Part shown: positions 26,275 through 35,657 of the stretch, in pieces
Layout: the number at the start of each line of letters is the position of its first letter
How positions within the stretch are numbered: position 1 is the stretch's first letter
Source: an uncultured Flavobacteriales bacterium
GTDB taxonomy: Bacteria; Bacteroidota; Bacteroidia; Flavobacteriales_D; Sanyastnellaceae
Reading direction: 5' to 3'
Assembly: GCA_905479395.1 (NCBI GenBank)
Contig: CAJQMI010000123.1
Span: forward strand, 1 to 57,021
DNA length: 57,021 nt
Notes under the pieces: model-generated
Seen by the model: only the letters and a program-made list of their open reading frames with translations
Database searches by the model: none
What the model was told of the DNA's origin: nothing
Position numbers and translations under genes: made by a program

Positions 26275-27561
26275 GTGCAAATTTTGAAATGTGCGCTGCT
26301 GTTCGTTGGGACGGCATGGGTCACCCACGGCAATAGTCAGGATACTGCATTATCCACCCCTGATTCGACTTCTGCAAGAGAACCGGAACTTGTTGACTTG
26401 GAGACTTTGGCCTTGGACACGGCCTTGTCTGATCATGAAACGGATTGGTTGGATTGGCTTGATGCTCACTATTGTTCTTCTTCTGACACCGCGCTTTTGA
26501 ACATTCGGGATTTCGCAGAAGATGAAGTTCCCGCTCTCGACACTGTTGAATTGGTGAATCGCATGGCACTTTTGAGTGCGGCTTCACCGATGGATTTGGA
26601 TTGGAATCCAGTCGTGCATTCGCGGATTCGATTCTACGCTAGCAAAAGAAGGCAGCATCTTGGTAAAATGCTGGGACGAGCACCTGCGTATTTCCCCATT
26701 TTTGAGGAAGCTTTGGATCGGCATGACCTTCCGATGGAATTGAAATACCTTCCTGTTGTGGAGAGCGGTTTGAATCCAACGGCGCGATCTCATGCAGGAG
26801 CGAGAGGACTCTGGCAGTTCATGTATGCGACAGCCAAGTACCAAGGTTTGCGAATCGATTCTTACATCGATGAGCGACGTGATCCCTACAGAAGCTCAGA
26901 GGCGGCTTGTGCTTTTCTCTCCAAATTGTACAACACATATGACGATTGGTACCTTGCGCTTGCGGCATACAATGCCGGACCAGGCAATGTGAATCGCGCC
27001 ATTCGCAGGAGCGGAGGCAAGCGTAGCTTTTGGGAAATACGTTTCTTTTTACCTCGAGAGACACGCAATTATGTTCCCGCATTTATGGCTGTTGTGTACC
27101 TCATGGAATACCATGCAGAACACAACATTTACCCCATCGATGTCCGTCCACCTCATGCGCTTTTGGATACAGTAAACGTCCACGAAGTGTTGCGCTTTGA
27201 TCAAATCGCACAAGCCGCAGGAATCAATGTTTCTGACGTTGCACACCTCAATCCGATGTACCGATTGGATGTGATACCGGCCACAATTGAGCATTGGCCT
27301 TTGGTTCTGCCTTCTTCTAAAATCCCATCATTTTTAGCGATGCAAGACAGCGTGAGGAATGTCAAACCAGAGTTGACACCAGACATTGTATTTGTGCCAG
27401 AGCCGGTCACTTATCGCGTCAAGAGTGGGGATGTTTTGGGCAAGATTGCGGATCGTTACGGAGTGAGTGTTCGGCAACTGCGCGAATGGAATGATTTATC
27501 AGGATCCATGATTCGAATCGGTCAAAAATTACTCATCCATGCCAATCCCAAAAGCTATTAA
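26275..27561 (+). CDS. Lytic transglycosylase with C-terminal LysM domain (MltD-like)
   Basis: 428 residues. After a signal peptide (about 1-21) and an acidic linker, a family-1 lytic transglycosylase domain (about 145-275) carries the catalytic Glu in VVESGLNP, plus GARGLWQFM and LALAAYNAGPGNVNRAI. A LysM peptidoglycan-binding domain closes the protein (YRVKSGDVLGKIADRYGVS). It cleaves glycan strands to form anhydro-muropeptides. Translation probably starts at the GTG at 26275, since no ATG lies nearby in frame. The 3' end overlaps the DUF4837 gene by 23 bases, suggesting coupled expression. Confidence 0.93.
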   Translation: MQILKCALLFVGTAWVTHGNSQDTALSTPDSTSAREPELVDLETLALDTALSDHETDWLDWLDAHYCSSSDTALLNIRDFAEDEVPALDTVELVNRMALLSAASPMDLDWNPVVHSRIRFYASKRRQHLGKMLGRAPAYFPIFEEALDRHDLPMELKYLPVVESGLNPTARSHAGARGLWQFMYATAKYQGLRIDSYIDERRDPYRSSEAACAFLSKLYNTYDDWYLALAAYNAGPGNVNRAIRRSGGKRSFWEIRFFLPRETRNYVPAFMAVVYLMEYHAEHNIYPIDVRPPHALLDTVNVHEVLRFDQIAQAAGINVSDVAHLNPMYRLDVIPATIEHWPLVLPSSKIPSFLAMQDSVRNVKPELTPDIVFVPEPVTYRVKSGDVLGKIADRYGVSVRQLREWNDLSGSMIRIGQKLLIHANPKSY

Positions 27562-28621
27562 GACAGTCCTGTTGCTGGCACTTGTCGTGATCAGCGGTTG
27601 TGGAAGTCAAGAAGGTGCGAGGTATGCGTTACCCGGAAAAGTAGGCGCTTCTGGTGAAATCGTTGTGGTTTGTGAAAATTCAGTCTGGTTGGGTGCTGTT
27701 GGTGACACGTTGCGTTCTGTTTTTGGCCAACCATTTCCGGTCTTACCTCAATATGAACCTTGGTTTGATTTGGTTCATTTGACCCCTGAATCGTTCGATC
27801 GATTCTGGAAGCCTCACCGCAACATCATTGACCTTGAAGTGGCGGATCGCGTAGACACACAATCACCGAACGTTTCGATTTATCGAGAGAAATACTCTCG
27901 GCATCAGATTTACATTGAGGGAGCAGCCCGCACTTCTGGTGACTTGGCCTTTGCCTTGTCTGACCGTGGCGATGAGATGCGCAGCATTTTGCACCGCACT
28001 GAAGTGGACCGGTTTGGTCAACTCATGGCCTTGGATGAAAACGAGGTCATCAAAGCAGAATTGGTCGAATGGATGCAGCTGGAGCTTACCGTTCCAAGGG
28101 ATGCTCGGTGGGCGAAGAAAAATGATGAAATGGGATGGATTGATCGTCAATTGACGCGCATGAAAGGCGGGGACAATCATGATGTGCAGCAAGGCTTTGT
28201 AATTTATCGAGAAGCATATGTTTCTGACCAACAATTCTCCATGCAAGCCCGTCTGGACAAGCGAAATGCAGTCATGCGAAAGCATTTACCGGGTCCAACC
28301 AAAGGTTCATACATGACCACCGAAATGAGGTACGTCCCATCGTATGAGGAAACTGTTTTCAATGGTCAATTTGCTTCAGAATTGCGCGGGCTGTGGAGGA
28401 TCGAAAACAATTACATGGGAGGACCTTTTTACAGTTTAACCATTTTAGATGAACGTTCCGGAGAGCTGGTAACGGTCGAGGGATACACCTATGCACCCTA
28501 TTTCGATAAGCGGGAATACATGCGAGAAGTTGAATCAATTGTTCGGTCGTTGCAATGGGCTGAACCAACGCCAGAACCAACGCTAGAAACAACGACAGAA
28601 ACGAAGTCAGAGGTAGAATGA
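27539..28621 (+). CDS. DUF4837-family lipoprotein
   Basis: 360 residues. The leader ends in the lipobox VISGC, so this is an exported lipoprotein. The mature part begins near LPGKVGASGEIVVVCENSVW, a block I associate with DUF4837 of Bacteroidota, in which a GEI(V)VV strand precedes a WxG segment. Function unknown. The C-terminal tail is a repeat of PEPTLETTTET type, probably disordered. It overlaps both neighbours (23 bases with the lytic transglycosylase; ATGA with the next gene), so the three form one translationally coupled unit, presumably serving the envelope. Confidence 0.8.
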   Translation: MPIPKAIKTVLLLALVVISGCGSQEGARYALPGKVGASGEIVVVCENSVWLGAVGDTLRSVFGQPFPVLPQYEPWFDLVHLTPESFDRFWKPHRNIIDLEVADRVDTQSPNVSIYREKYSRHQIYIEGAARTSGDLAFALSDRGDEMRSILHRTEVDRFGQLMALDENEVIKAELVEWMQLELTVPRDARWAKKNDEMGWIDRQLTRMKGGDNHDVQQGFVIYREAYVSDQQFSMQARLDKRNAVMRKHLPGPTKGSYMTTEMRYVPSYEETVFNGQFASELRGLWRIENNYMGGPFYSLTILDERSGELVTVEGYTYAPYFDKREYMREVESIVRSLQWAEPTPEPTLETTTETKSEVE

Positions 28622-29676
28622 ATGCTCTGTTTACATCAATTTGCATCGCGGCATTGATGCTTGTGGGGTGCCAATCTCCACCATCAAATGTTGCTGAAAC
28701 TTGGGAGTTTGATAGCAGCATTCGTGCACTTGAGGTGACTTCAAACCAAGGCGTATGGTGGGCTGGAGCCAATGGCCTCGTTGGACATTCAAAGGACGGT
28801 GGAGCGACCTGGAACATTGACACGTTGCGCTTGAAAGATGGAAGTTTGCCGTCATTCCGGTCCATTGCAGTTACGAATGAAGCGGCGTTTGTGCTGACAA
28901 TTGCGTCCCCAGCTGTGTTGTTTCGCCGGGATTTTGAAGGAGAAAATTGGGATTCTGTATACGTCAACAAAGACCCAGCGATTTTCTTCGATAGCATGGC
29001 TTTTTGGGACGATCGTGAAGGCATTGCCATGGGGGACGCGACAGCGGAATGCCTCACCGTTATTCTGACCCGCGATGGAGGAAGAAATTGGAACCTTGTG
29101 GACTGTTCCAACCTTCCAGAGGTTGCCGTAGCCGAAGAGGGTCAAAAAGAGGCAGCATTTGCTGCGTCCAATGGAAATTTGGTGGTTCATGAAGATGAGG
29201 TCTGGATGGCTTCAGGAGGAGTCGCTTCGCGCATGTATCATTCTTCTGATCGCGGTCGCAGTTGGCTGGTGTCAAACACGCCGATTGCTCAAGGGGGCGC
29301 AATGACAGGGATGTTCAGTGCTGCTCGTTGCAATGAATCGGGTGACGCAGGTCTGGCTTGGGGAGGAAACTGGGAGGCAATGGATGATAATTCAGCCAAC
29401 AAGATCGTGACCAGCGATGGCGGGAAGCATTGGGAGCTGCTTATACCAGGTGCAGGACCAGGTTATCGTTCTTGCGTTCAATATGTTCCAAATTCCATGT
29501 GCCAAGGCATTTGGGCAGTCGGCATTCCTGGTGTGAGCCAATCATGGGATGGCGGAGCAACTTGGACCACAGAGGCGGACTCGTCGTATTACACCGTGAG
29601 ATTCGATCCTGAAGGGAAGACAGCTTGGCTTGCTGGTCGTGGCCAAGTGAAGCGGATGCCGGTCACTCGACCATGA
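28618..29676 (+). CDS. BNR/YCF48-like beta-propeller lipoprotein
   Basis: 352 residues. A leader with lipobox MLVGC (Cys18) is followed by repeated Asp-box motifs, S-x-D-G-G-x-x-W: SKDGGATWN, TRDGGRNWN, SSDRGRSWL, TSDGGKHWE and SWDGGATWT. Five or six such blades predict a beta-propeller like the YCF48/BNR proteins, some of which are assembly factors and others carbohydrate-binding or hydrolytic. I see no catalytic residues. Its start overlaps the DUF4837 stop (ATGA). The end overlaps the convergent M1 peptidase gene by 14 bases. Confidence 0.8.
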   Translation: MNALFTSICIAALMLVGCQSPPSNVAETWEFDSSIRALEVTSNQGVWWAGANGLVGHSKDGGATWNIDTLRLKDGSLPSFRSIAVTNEAAFVLTIASPAVLFRRDFEGENWDSVYVNKDPAIFFDSMAFWDDREGIAMGDATAECLTVILTRDGGRNWNLVDCSNLPEVAVAEEGQKEAAFAASNGNLVVHEDEVWMASGGVASRMYHSSDRGRSWLVSNTPIAQGGAMTGMFSAARCNESGDAGLAWGGNWEAMDDNSANKIVTSDGGKHWELLIPGAGPGYRSCVQYVPNSMCQGIWAVGIPGVSQSWDGGATWTTEADSSYYTVRFDPEGKTAWLAGRGQVKRMPVTRP

Positions 29677-32143
29677 AGTTCAGGGATTCTCCCCGATCAT
29701 TTTCCAGCACATACCAACCTTTAGTCCAGCTGCTCACATCCACTTGCCAGGCATTTACCTGTCCTTTTGGCTGAACATGGGCGAGGCGCTGTCCTTGTGC
29801 GTTGAAGATTTGAAATGCCACAACTCCCTTGCTGCTGGTTAAGTTCAGTGTTTCAGAAACGGGATTTGGCCAGATTTCGAGCGAGGTAGATTCTGTTTCT
29901 GCAATACTTGCGGAGACATCGCCTTTGGCAAATGCGTACTGCCCTTTCTTCAGATCTGAAACCCGGAACAAGCCCGAGCCATTGGCCAAGGAACCTGGTT
30001 GCCATTCGTAAGCGGTGCATTCTTGCCACGGGGAACTTGCATCAGGGCGCCAAGCAAGAAACCCGTTGGCCTCGGTGTCGCCGTACAATTCGTAGTCGAG
30101 GCCTTCAGAAGAATTCCCATAGTATTGAATGCGCGCATCCAGTAACGTTCCATCTGGCCAAATCCCATCGACGACCCAAAAGTGAGTGGTACTGAGTTCG
30201 TCCACATAGGGTTCTGTTGGCCCTTGATCGGGCGCAGCCCAATGGTGTTCGATTCGAACCAACGCTGAATCACCTTCGGGCATCGCATCACATCCCACGC
30301 GCATTTCGACCCATGGCAAATTCTGAATTCCTTCTGCTTCGGTGATGGTGTACATGAAGTCCAGTCTGCCTTGATTCAATTTACCGTTTGCGTTGAGGGC
30401 AATCATGGCAGGAATTTCAATTCCTGGATGCTCGATGGTGATTTCATCCAGTTGTCCGCTGGCTGATATCTGGGTGTCGTAGCGGTTCCAGTTTTCGTCC
30501 CAAACCGTCACGTCGAGGGGTTCGGCCATGTGATAATTCTCGCATTCACGCAGTTTTTGCTGCAGAAAAAGAGTGGAGGCATTGGAGCCTGTTTCGTGTG
30601 CCGTGGAATCCAAAACCCAAGTCGAAAACCCAGGTTGCAGAACTTGGGCTTCGAACCAAGGTGTCATGTCTACGCCGGTGATGTCCTCAAGCGTTTGTTC
30701 GAATACGTCCACATCCATGTGGCCATCAAAATGGGTTGCAAGGACGGATTGCATGGCAGAGCGAAACAATTCGTCTCCGAGATAGGCGCGGAGGTTGTGC
30801 AAGATGGAAGCTCCTTTGTAGTAGGTGTGACGCCCGTAGATTTCTTCGTCCGGCATGGGTGAAAGCGGATGAAATCCGTTGTCTTGAATATGGCATTCTT
30901 CCAAGACAAACTGCTGATTGTCTTTTACGACTTCAATGAATTCCAAGGGTCCATCTTTCCATTCGATGAACAAGTGCGAACTGTATTCAGCAGGACCTTC
31001 TTTGAGCCACATGTGATTGTGAATGGTGGGTGCGACCAAATCTCCCCACCAATGGTGGCCCAGTTCATGGCTGAATAAATCACCATTGGCGACCAAACCT
31101 TCGCCGACCATGAATTGGGGGTAAGCGATGTTCGTTGGGATTTCAAGCGCACCGTCGGTGGTGAGCACATAACCCACGCGTTCCCACGCGTATGGCCCCC
31201 ACCAGTATTCCAGTGCGTCAATGGCAAAACCTAGCTCTTGAAATTTATTGGCCATGGCGCTGATTTGCTCCTGCTTGCCGGTGAGCCTGACGGGAATCTC
31301 TCCGTAGTTTCCTGTGTGCACATAATTGGAGTCGACGTAAGGAGCTACTGCAATGGCTGATTGGTGCGTGGTGATTGGATGGGTCAATTCGAAACTGCGC
31401 GTTAGCGTATCTCCTCCAAGAAACGTTTCTCCGATCATGGTTCCTTGGCAGTGAGCTTTTCGCCCTCCTGCGCTTGTGACGTGATACGTATAGGCTGCGC
31501 GCTCTACAAAGTTATCGAAACACGGATACCAGACCTTTCCGAAGTTGGGCGGAATGGTGGTGAGGCCAATGCCCAAATTGTAGATGTAATCGCTCACGAA
31601 ATAGAACCCACCCCAATACGGGTCTTGGTAGGGAGATCCTTGGTACCACACTTCAATTTCATAACCTGCATCGATTTGCCAACCAGATTCAGGCATTTCC
31701 AGGTGCAACTGCGATTCAGTTTGTTCGAAAAGCGCATCAGCGCCATTGATTTTGACACTATCCACGGTCAGCTCCACGAGATCGAACCAAAGGTCTTGCG
31801 CTCCTTCGTCAAGAACATCCAAGGCAATCGTTGCATGAGCAACCAACTGCTGGTAGCTGTAGGCTGTCACGTCCAAGTCGAGTTCGAAGGTGTTGATGTT
31901 GAATGAATCGCTTCGGGCAATGGATGGTGCCATGTCATAATTCATCATCCAACGCGGTTGTGGTGTCGGTTTCACAGCTTCGCGTTCCGGAGAAAGATGC
32001 CGGTAATGGTGGCATTGAATGGGCTGAAATACGCGGGGTTTTCGAAACTGTCGCTGTTCCTCTTGTGCTTGTGCGGTTAATGCAGTCAAGGCTATTGCGA
32101 AGGAAAAGAGAAAAAATTGGCGAAAATGAAATGGCAGTTGCAT
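29663..32143 (-). CDS. Secreted M1-family metallopeptidase with T9SS sorting domain
   Basis: 826 residues. A signal peptide (about 1-27) is followed by the M1 aminopeptidase fold. The zinc motif HELGH is at 359-363 with the third ligand Glu382 in LKEGPAEY, exactly 18 residues later, so the catalytic site is intact. The substrate motif GxMEN appears as GALEI, which may shift specificity from standard aminopeptidases. The C-terminus has the T9SS type-A sorting pattern, IWPNPVSETLNL to WTKGWYVLE, directing export and surface attachment or release. It probably digests external peptides. Its start region is divergent from the FKBP gene, 35 bases apart. Confidence 0.92.
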   Translation of the reverse strand: MQLPFHFRQFFLFSFAIALTALTAQAQEEQRQFRKPRVFQPIQCHHYRHLSPEREAVKPTPQPRWMMNYDMAPSIARSDSFNINTFELDLDVTAYSYQQLVAHATIALDVLDEGAQDLWFDLVELTVDSVKINGADALFEQTESQLHLEMPESGWQIDAGYEIEVWYQGSPYQDPYWGGFYFVSDYIYNLGIGLTTIPPNFGKVWYPCFDNFVERAAYTYHVTSAGGRKAHCQGTMIGETFLGGDTLTRSFELTHPITTHQSAIAVAPYVDSNYVHTGNYGEIPVRLTGKQEQISAMANKFQELGFAIDALEYWWGPYAWERVGYVLTTDGALEIPTNIAYPQFMVGEGLVANGDLFSHELGHHWWGDLVAPTIHNHMWLKEGPAEYSSHLFIEWKDGPLEFIEVVKDNQQFVLEECHIQDNGFHPLSPMPDEEIYGRHTYYKGASILHNLRAYLGDELFRSAMQSVLATHFDGHMDVDVFEQTLEDITGVDMTPWFEAQVLQPGFSTWVLDSTAHETGSNASTLFLQQKLRECENYHMAEPLDVTVWDENWNRYDTQISASGQLDEITIEHPGIEIPAMIALNANGKLNQGRLDFMYTITEAEGIQNLPWVEMRVGCDAMPEGDSALVRIEHHWAAPDQGPTEPYVDELSTTHFWVVDGIWPDGTLLDARIQYYGNSSEGLDYELYGDTEANGFLAWRPDASSPWQECTAYEWQPGSLANGSGLFRVSDLKKGQYAFAKGDVSASIAETESTSLEIWPNPVSETLNLTSSKGVVAFQIFNAQGQRLAHVQPKGQVNAWQVDVSSWTKGWYVLENDRGESLNFMVE

Positions 32144-32166
32144 GTTGGCAATTTACATCAACGGAC

Positions 32167-32174
32167 TACTTTCG
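32167..32174 (+). promoter_or_regulatory. -7 promoter box (TACTTTCG) four bases before the FKBP ATG
   Basis: TACTTTCG fits TAnnTTYG and is followed by CCGC and the ATG at 32179. A TTG (in GTTGG) lies 19 bases upstream, a good distance for a -33 element. The predicted transcript would have almost no leader. Confidence 0.55.
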
Positions 32175-32178
32175 CCGC

Positions 32179-32655
32179 ATGAAAGAATTGCAGATTGCCA
32201 ACGGTAAGTTCGTCGAGATCAGTTACATCTTGCGGGAGGATAGCCCTGAAGGAGAGGAGCTTGAAATTTGTCCAGCGGACGAAGCTTTTGGCTTCATGGT
32301 GGGCGAAAGTCAAGTACTTGTGGCTCTTGAAAATGCATTGTTGGGCATGAAAAAAGGCGACTCATTTGCCTTTCAATTGACAGTTGACGAGGCCTATGGT
32401 GAGGAGGATGAAGAGGCATTTGTCGAAGTGCCAAAATCGGCTTTCATCGTCGATGGAGAATTGGACGAATCGGTCTTTGAAGAGGGAGAAGTTGTCCCCA
32501 TGGAAACGGAAGATGGAGATGAGGTCATCGGTGTTGTTGCAGAGGTTCGATTGAATTCTGTGATTGTGGATTTTAACCACCCTTTTGCGGGACTGAATCT
32601 GCACTTTACGGGTGAGATTTTGAATGTGGCAGATGCCCCACCACAGAAGTCCTGA
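32179..32655 (+). CDS. FKBP-type peptidyl-prolyl cis-trans isomerase (SlyD-like)
   Basis: 158 residues. The FKBP halves flank an inserted IF (flap) domain as in SlyD: KFVEISYILREDSPEG, then LVALENALLGMKKGDSFAF, the insertion AYGEEDEEAFVEVPKSAF, and the closing strand VDFNHPFAGLNLHFTGEIL, which is the SlyD signature (N-H-P-L-A-G form). It assists folding by isomerising prolyl bonds, probably in the cytoplasm because no signal peptide is seen. It lacks the His/Cys-rich nickel-binding tail of E. coli SlyD. The upstream in-frame stretch overlaps the M1 peptidase gene; the ATG at 32179 is supported by the family start and the promoter box. Confidence 0.9.
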   Translation: MKELQIANGKFVEISYILREDSPEGEELEICPADEAFGFMVGESQVLVALENALLGMKKGDSFAFQLTVDEAYGEEDEEAFVEVPKSAFIVDGELDESVFEEGEVVPMETEDGDEVIGVVAEVRLNSVIVDFNHPFAGLNLHFTGEILNVADAPPQKS

Positions 32656-32694
32656 ACGGCTCCTAACATGCTCTGTTGTATGCTTAGGATTCGG

Positions 32695-32702
32695 TACCTT
32701 TG
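32695..32702 (+). promoter_or_regulatory. thiL: -7 promoter box (TACCTTTG) four bases before the thiL ATG
   Basis: TACCTTTG fits TAnnTTTG exactly and is followed by AGTC and the ATG at 32707. A TTG lies 16 bases upstream. It would drive thiL and the tightly packed genes after it. Confidence 0.55.
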
Positions 32703-32706
32703 AGTC

Positions 32707-33756
32707 ATGCAACGCACCGAAATCGAACAGCTGGGTGAATTTGGATTGATTCGCCGGCTTACTCAAGAAATTAAACATCAGCAATCGAGCACCCTATTGG
32801 GGGTTGGCGACGATGCAGCGGTCATTGACTCAGGCGACAAGCGCGTGGTGATCAGCACTGACATGTTGGTGGAAGGCGTGCATTTTGACATGTCTTACGC
32901 ACCGTTAAAGCACTTAGGTTACAAGGCCGTTTCGGTCAACCTGAGCGATATCTGTGCAATGAATGCAATTCCCACACAGATCACCGTTTCAATTGCCGTG
33001 AGCAGCAGATTTTCTGTGGAAGCATTGGATGAATTATATGCAGGAATTCACAAGGCTTGCGAGGTATATGGGGTGGATTTGGTGGGCGGTGACACCTCAT
33101 CCTCATTGTCGGGTTTGGTGATCAGTGTTACGGCCGTAGGACTTGTTGCTGCGGACCAGGCGGTCACCCGCTCAGGAGCGAAGCCGGGAGATTTATTGGT
33201 TGTTTCAGGTGATCTCGGAAGTGCTTACATGGGACTTCAGGTGTTGGAACGCGAAAAGGAAGTGTTCAAATCTGCTCCGATGGCACAGCCAGACCTTACG
33301 GATCATCAGGAATTGTTGGAACGGCAACTGAAACCTGAGGCACGCACAGATATAGTTCGTGAATTGGGGGACATGAAACTGAAGCCGACTTCTATGATTG
33401 ACATTTCGGACGGATTGGCCTCTGAGACGTTTCATCTATGTGCAGCTTCTGGATGCGGAGTTCGCATTTATGAAGATAAACTGCCCATCAATCCACATGC
33501 CTACGAAACAGCAAGGGCATTCAATTTAGACCCTACGTTGTGCATGCTCAGTGGAGGGGAGGACTACGAATTGCTCTTCACCATCGATCAGTCTGAGTTT
33601 GAAAAGGTGCGCAACCTCCCCAAGCTTTCCGTCATAGGCCACATGGTCGAGGACACCACAGAGAAGACCCTCGTGACGAAAAATGGAGTAGAAGCTCCTC
33701 TCAAAGCTCAAGGCTGGGATGGAATTAAAAAATCGAACGAGGACGAAGCGAATTGA
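32707..33756 (+). CDS. thiL: Thiamine-monophosphate kinase
   Basis: 349 residues. ThiL phosphorylates thiamine monophosphate to the cofactor thiamine diphosphate. It has the PurM-like fold with the start GEFGLIRRLTQ, the Mg-ATP motif LLGVGDDAAVID, ISTDMLVEGVHFD, SVNLSDICAMNA, VGGDTSS, and the C-terminal MIDISDGLASE and LSGGEDYELLFT. All landmarks are present and length is normal. No other thiamine-biosynthesis gene is nearby. asnB begins 8 bases after its stop. Confidence 0.94.
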   Translation: MQRTEIEQLGEFGLIRRLTQEIKHQQSSTLLGVGDDAAVIDSGDKRVVISTDMLVEGVHFDMSYAPLKHLGYKAVSVNLSDICAMNAIPTQITVSIAVSSRFSVEALDELYAGIHKACEVYGVDLVGGDTSSSLSGLVISVTAVGLVAADQAVTRSGAKPGDLLVVSGDLGSAYMGLQVLEREKEVFKSAPMAQPDLTDHQELLERQLKPEARTDIVRELGDMKLKPTSMIDISDGLASETFHLCAASGCGVRIYEDKLPINPHAYETARAFNLDPTLCMLSGGEDYELLFTIDQSEFEKVRNLPKLSVIGHMVEDTTEKTLVTKNGVEAPLKAQGWDGIKKSNEDEAN

Positions 33757-33764
33757 AATAAAGC

Positions 33765-35657
33765 ATGTGTGGAATTACGGGCATATTTGGAGTTCCTAGC
33801 CAATCGGCTCATGCGTCCGCCGCGGATGCCTTGGCGCGAATGACAGCCCAAATCGCACATCGCGGACCAGATGCGAGCGGATTGTGGACGTCGGATTCCG
33901 AAGTTTTGCTCGGACATCGTCGTCTGAGCATCATTGATACCCAAGCTCATTCTAACCAACCGTTCATTCACGCGGCCTCGGGAGATGTCATTGTTTTTAA
34001 TGGAGAAGTTTATAATTACCGGGAGCTTCGGGAGGAGTTAAAAGGGACTTTTTCTTTTCGGACCGAAAGCGATACTGAAGTGGTGCTTGCCGCATTGCAA
34101 ACGTGGGGAACAGCTGCACTTCATCGCTTCAATGGCATGTTTGCCTTTGCTTTTTGGTCCAACGAAAAGCGCGAAATGTTGCTCGCAAGGGACCGCATGG
34201 GAATCAAACCACTGTATTTTTCAGAGACTTCCAACGGTTTGATTTTTTCGAGTGAAGTTCGCAGTTTACTCGCTTCTGGATGGGTGGAAAAGCGCCACGA
34301 TCCCATTGCTTTGTCCGATTATTTGAGGTACCAAACGGTGCATGCCCCCCGGACCATTGTTCAAGGGATTTCGATGCTTCCTGCCGGCCATTGGATGCGT
34401 CTTCAAGGGGAGGAGACTGAAGTTTCAGCTTGGTGGGATATCGCATCAGAAACGGCTAAAATTGAAAACAATTTACCACGTGCTGAGCGCCTGAAGCGGA
34501 TTCGAAGCGCCATGGAAAGAGCTGTGGAATTGAGAATGCGTTCAGACGTTCCGCTCGGGGCATTTCTTTCCGGAGGGATTGATTCAAGCGCCATCGTTGG
34601 CCTGATGAAATCCGCAACAGATCAGCAGATTTCTACGTTCAGTGTAACGTTTAATGAGGGAGAGTTTGACGAGAGCACTTGGTCCAGAATGGTGGCCAAG
34701 CGGTTTGGTACAGACCATCATGAAATCCGCTTGGAGAGTGAGGATTTTTTGCATCAAGTGCCAGATGCATTGGCGGCAATGGACCACCCTTCCGGTGATG
34801 GACCGAATACGTTTGTGGTAAGCGCTGCAACGAAGAAAGAAGGCATCACAGTGGCCTTGAGTGGACTGGGTGGTGATGAAGCTTTCGCGGGTTACCCGGT
34901 TTTCAAACGATCGCAACAGCTCATTGAAAAACGTTGGCTCGCTTCATGGCCCAAGGGAATGCGAAAGGCCGTGGGCTCGCTATACGCTGCAACGAAAAGA
35001 GATGCGACATCTCGAAAAATGGCCGCACTTTTGGGAGGGGATTATTTTGATTTGGAACACACGTATCCGTTATCCCGACAAATTTTCTTGGAATCCGACC
35101 TTCGGAAACTGGCGCCAAGCGCCGGCAAACAACCCAATCAAGTTTATCGATGGTTGAGCGAACAGCTTGCACCTGAAACCAAGGGGTTCGCACTGCCCTT
35201 CCTATCCAAGGTGAGTTTAGCCGAGATGGGAACTTACATGAACCACACACTTCTGAGAGATACAGATCAAATGTCAATGGCACATGCCCTGGAGGTGCGC
35301 GTTCCGTTTTTAGATCACCACCTTGTTTTGGAGGCTATGGCGACCCCTGACAACCAAAAATGGCCACATACGCCCAAGCAATTGCTCACGGATGCGATTC
35401 CCGACTTACTGCCTCAAGAAATCATTCATAGGCCCAAAATGGGTTTTGTATTGCCTTGGGAGCAATGGATGAAAGGCGATTTGAGGACGACCTGTGAAGG
35501 AGGTTTGGATTATCTGGGAGGTGTTGAAGGAATTTCAAAGCAAGAAATTGATCGCATTTGGTCAGCCTTTTTGGGAGGGGATGCGCGTTGGACTTTTTCA
35601 AGGCTTTGGACGCTGGTTGTGCTTGGGCATTGGATGAAAGAAAACGACATCCAGTGA
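33765..35657 (+). CDS. asnB: Asparagine synthase (glutamine-hydrolysing)
   Basis: 630 residues. The N-terminal glutaminase domain begins MCGITGIFG with the nucleophilic Cys2 and contains HRGPDASG and GHRRLSIID. The synthetase domain has the pyrophosphate loop FLSGGIDSSAIVGL and the GLGGDEAFAGYP block. It makes Asn from Asp, Gln and ATP. In Bacteroidota, AsnB homologues beside glycosyltransferases may instead amidate sugars or peptides during polysaccharide synthesis; the next gene is a glycosyltransferase whose GTG start overlaps this stop as GTGA, so that alternative deserves mention. Confidence 0.9.
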   Translation: MCGITGIFGVPSQSAHASAADALARMTAQIAHRGPDASGLWTSDSEVLLGHRRLSIIDTQAHSNQPFIHAASGDVIVFNGEVYNYRELREELKGTFSFRTESDTEVVLAALQTWGTAALHRFNGMFAFAFWSNEKREMLLARDRMGIKPLYFSETSNGLIFSSEVRSLLASGWVEKRHDPIALSDYLRYQTVHAPRTIVQGISMLPAGHWMRLQGEETEVSAWWDIASETAKIENNLPRAERLKRIRSAMERAVELRMRSDVPLGAFLSGGIDSSAIVGLMKSATDQQISTFSVTFNEGEFDESTWSRMVAKRFGTDHHEIRLESEDFLHQVPDALAAMDHPSGDGPNTFVVSAATKKEGITVALSGLGGDEAFAGYPVFKRSQQLIEKRWLASWPKGMRKAVGSLYAATKRDATSRKMAALLGGDYFDLEHTYPLSRQIFLESDLRKLAPSAGKQPNQVYRWLSEQLAPETKGFALPFLSKVSLAEMGTYMNHTLLRDTDQMSMAHALEVRVPFLDHHLVLEAMATPDNQKWPHTPKQLLTDAIPDLLPQEIIHRPKMGFVLPWEQWMKGDLRTTCEGGLDYLGGVEGISKQEIDRIWSAFLGGDARWTFSRLWTLVVLGHWMKENDIQ

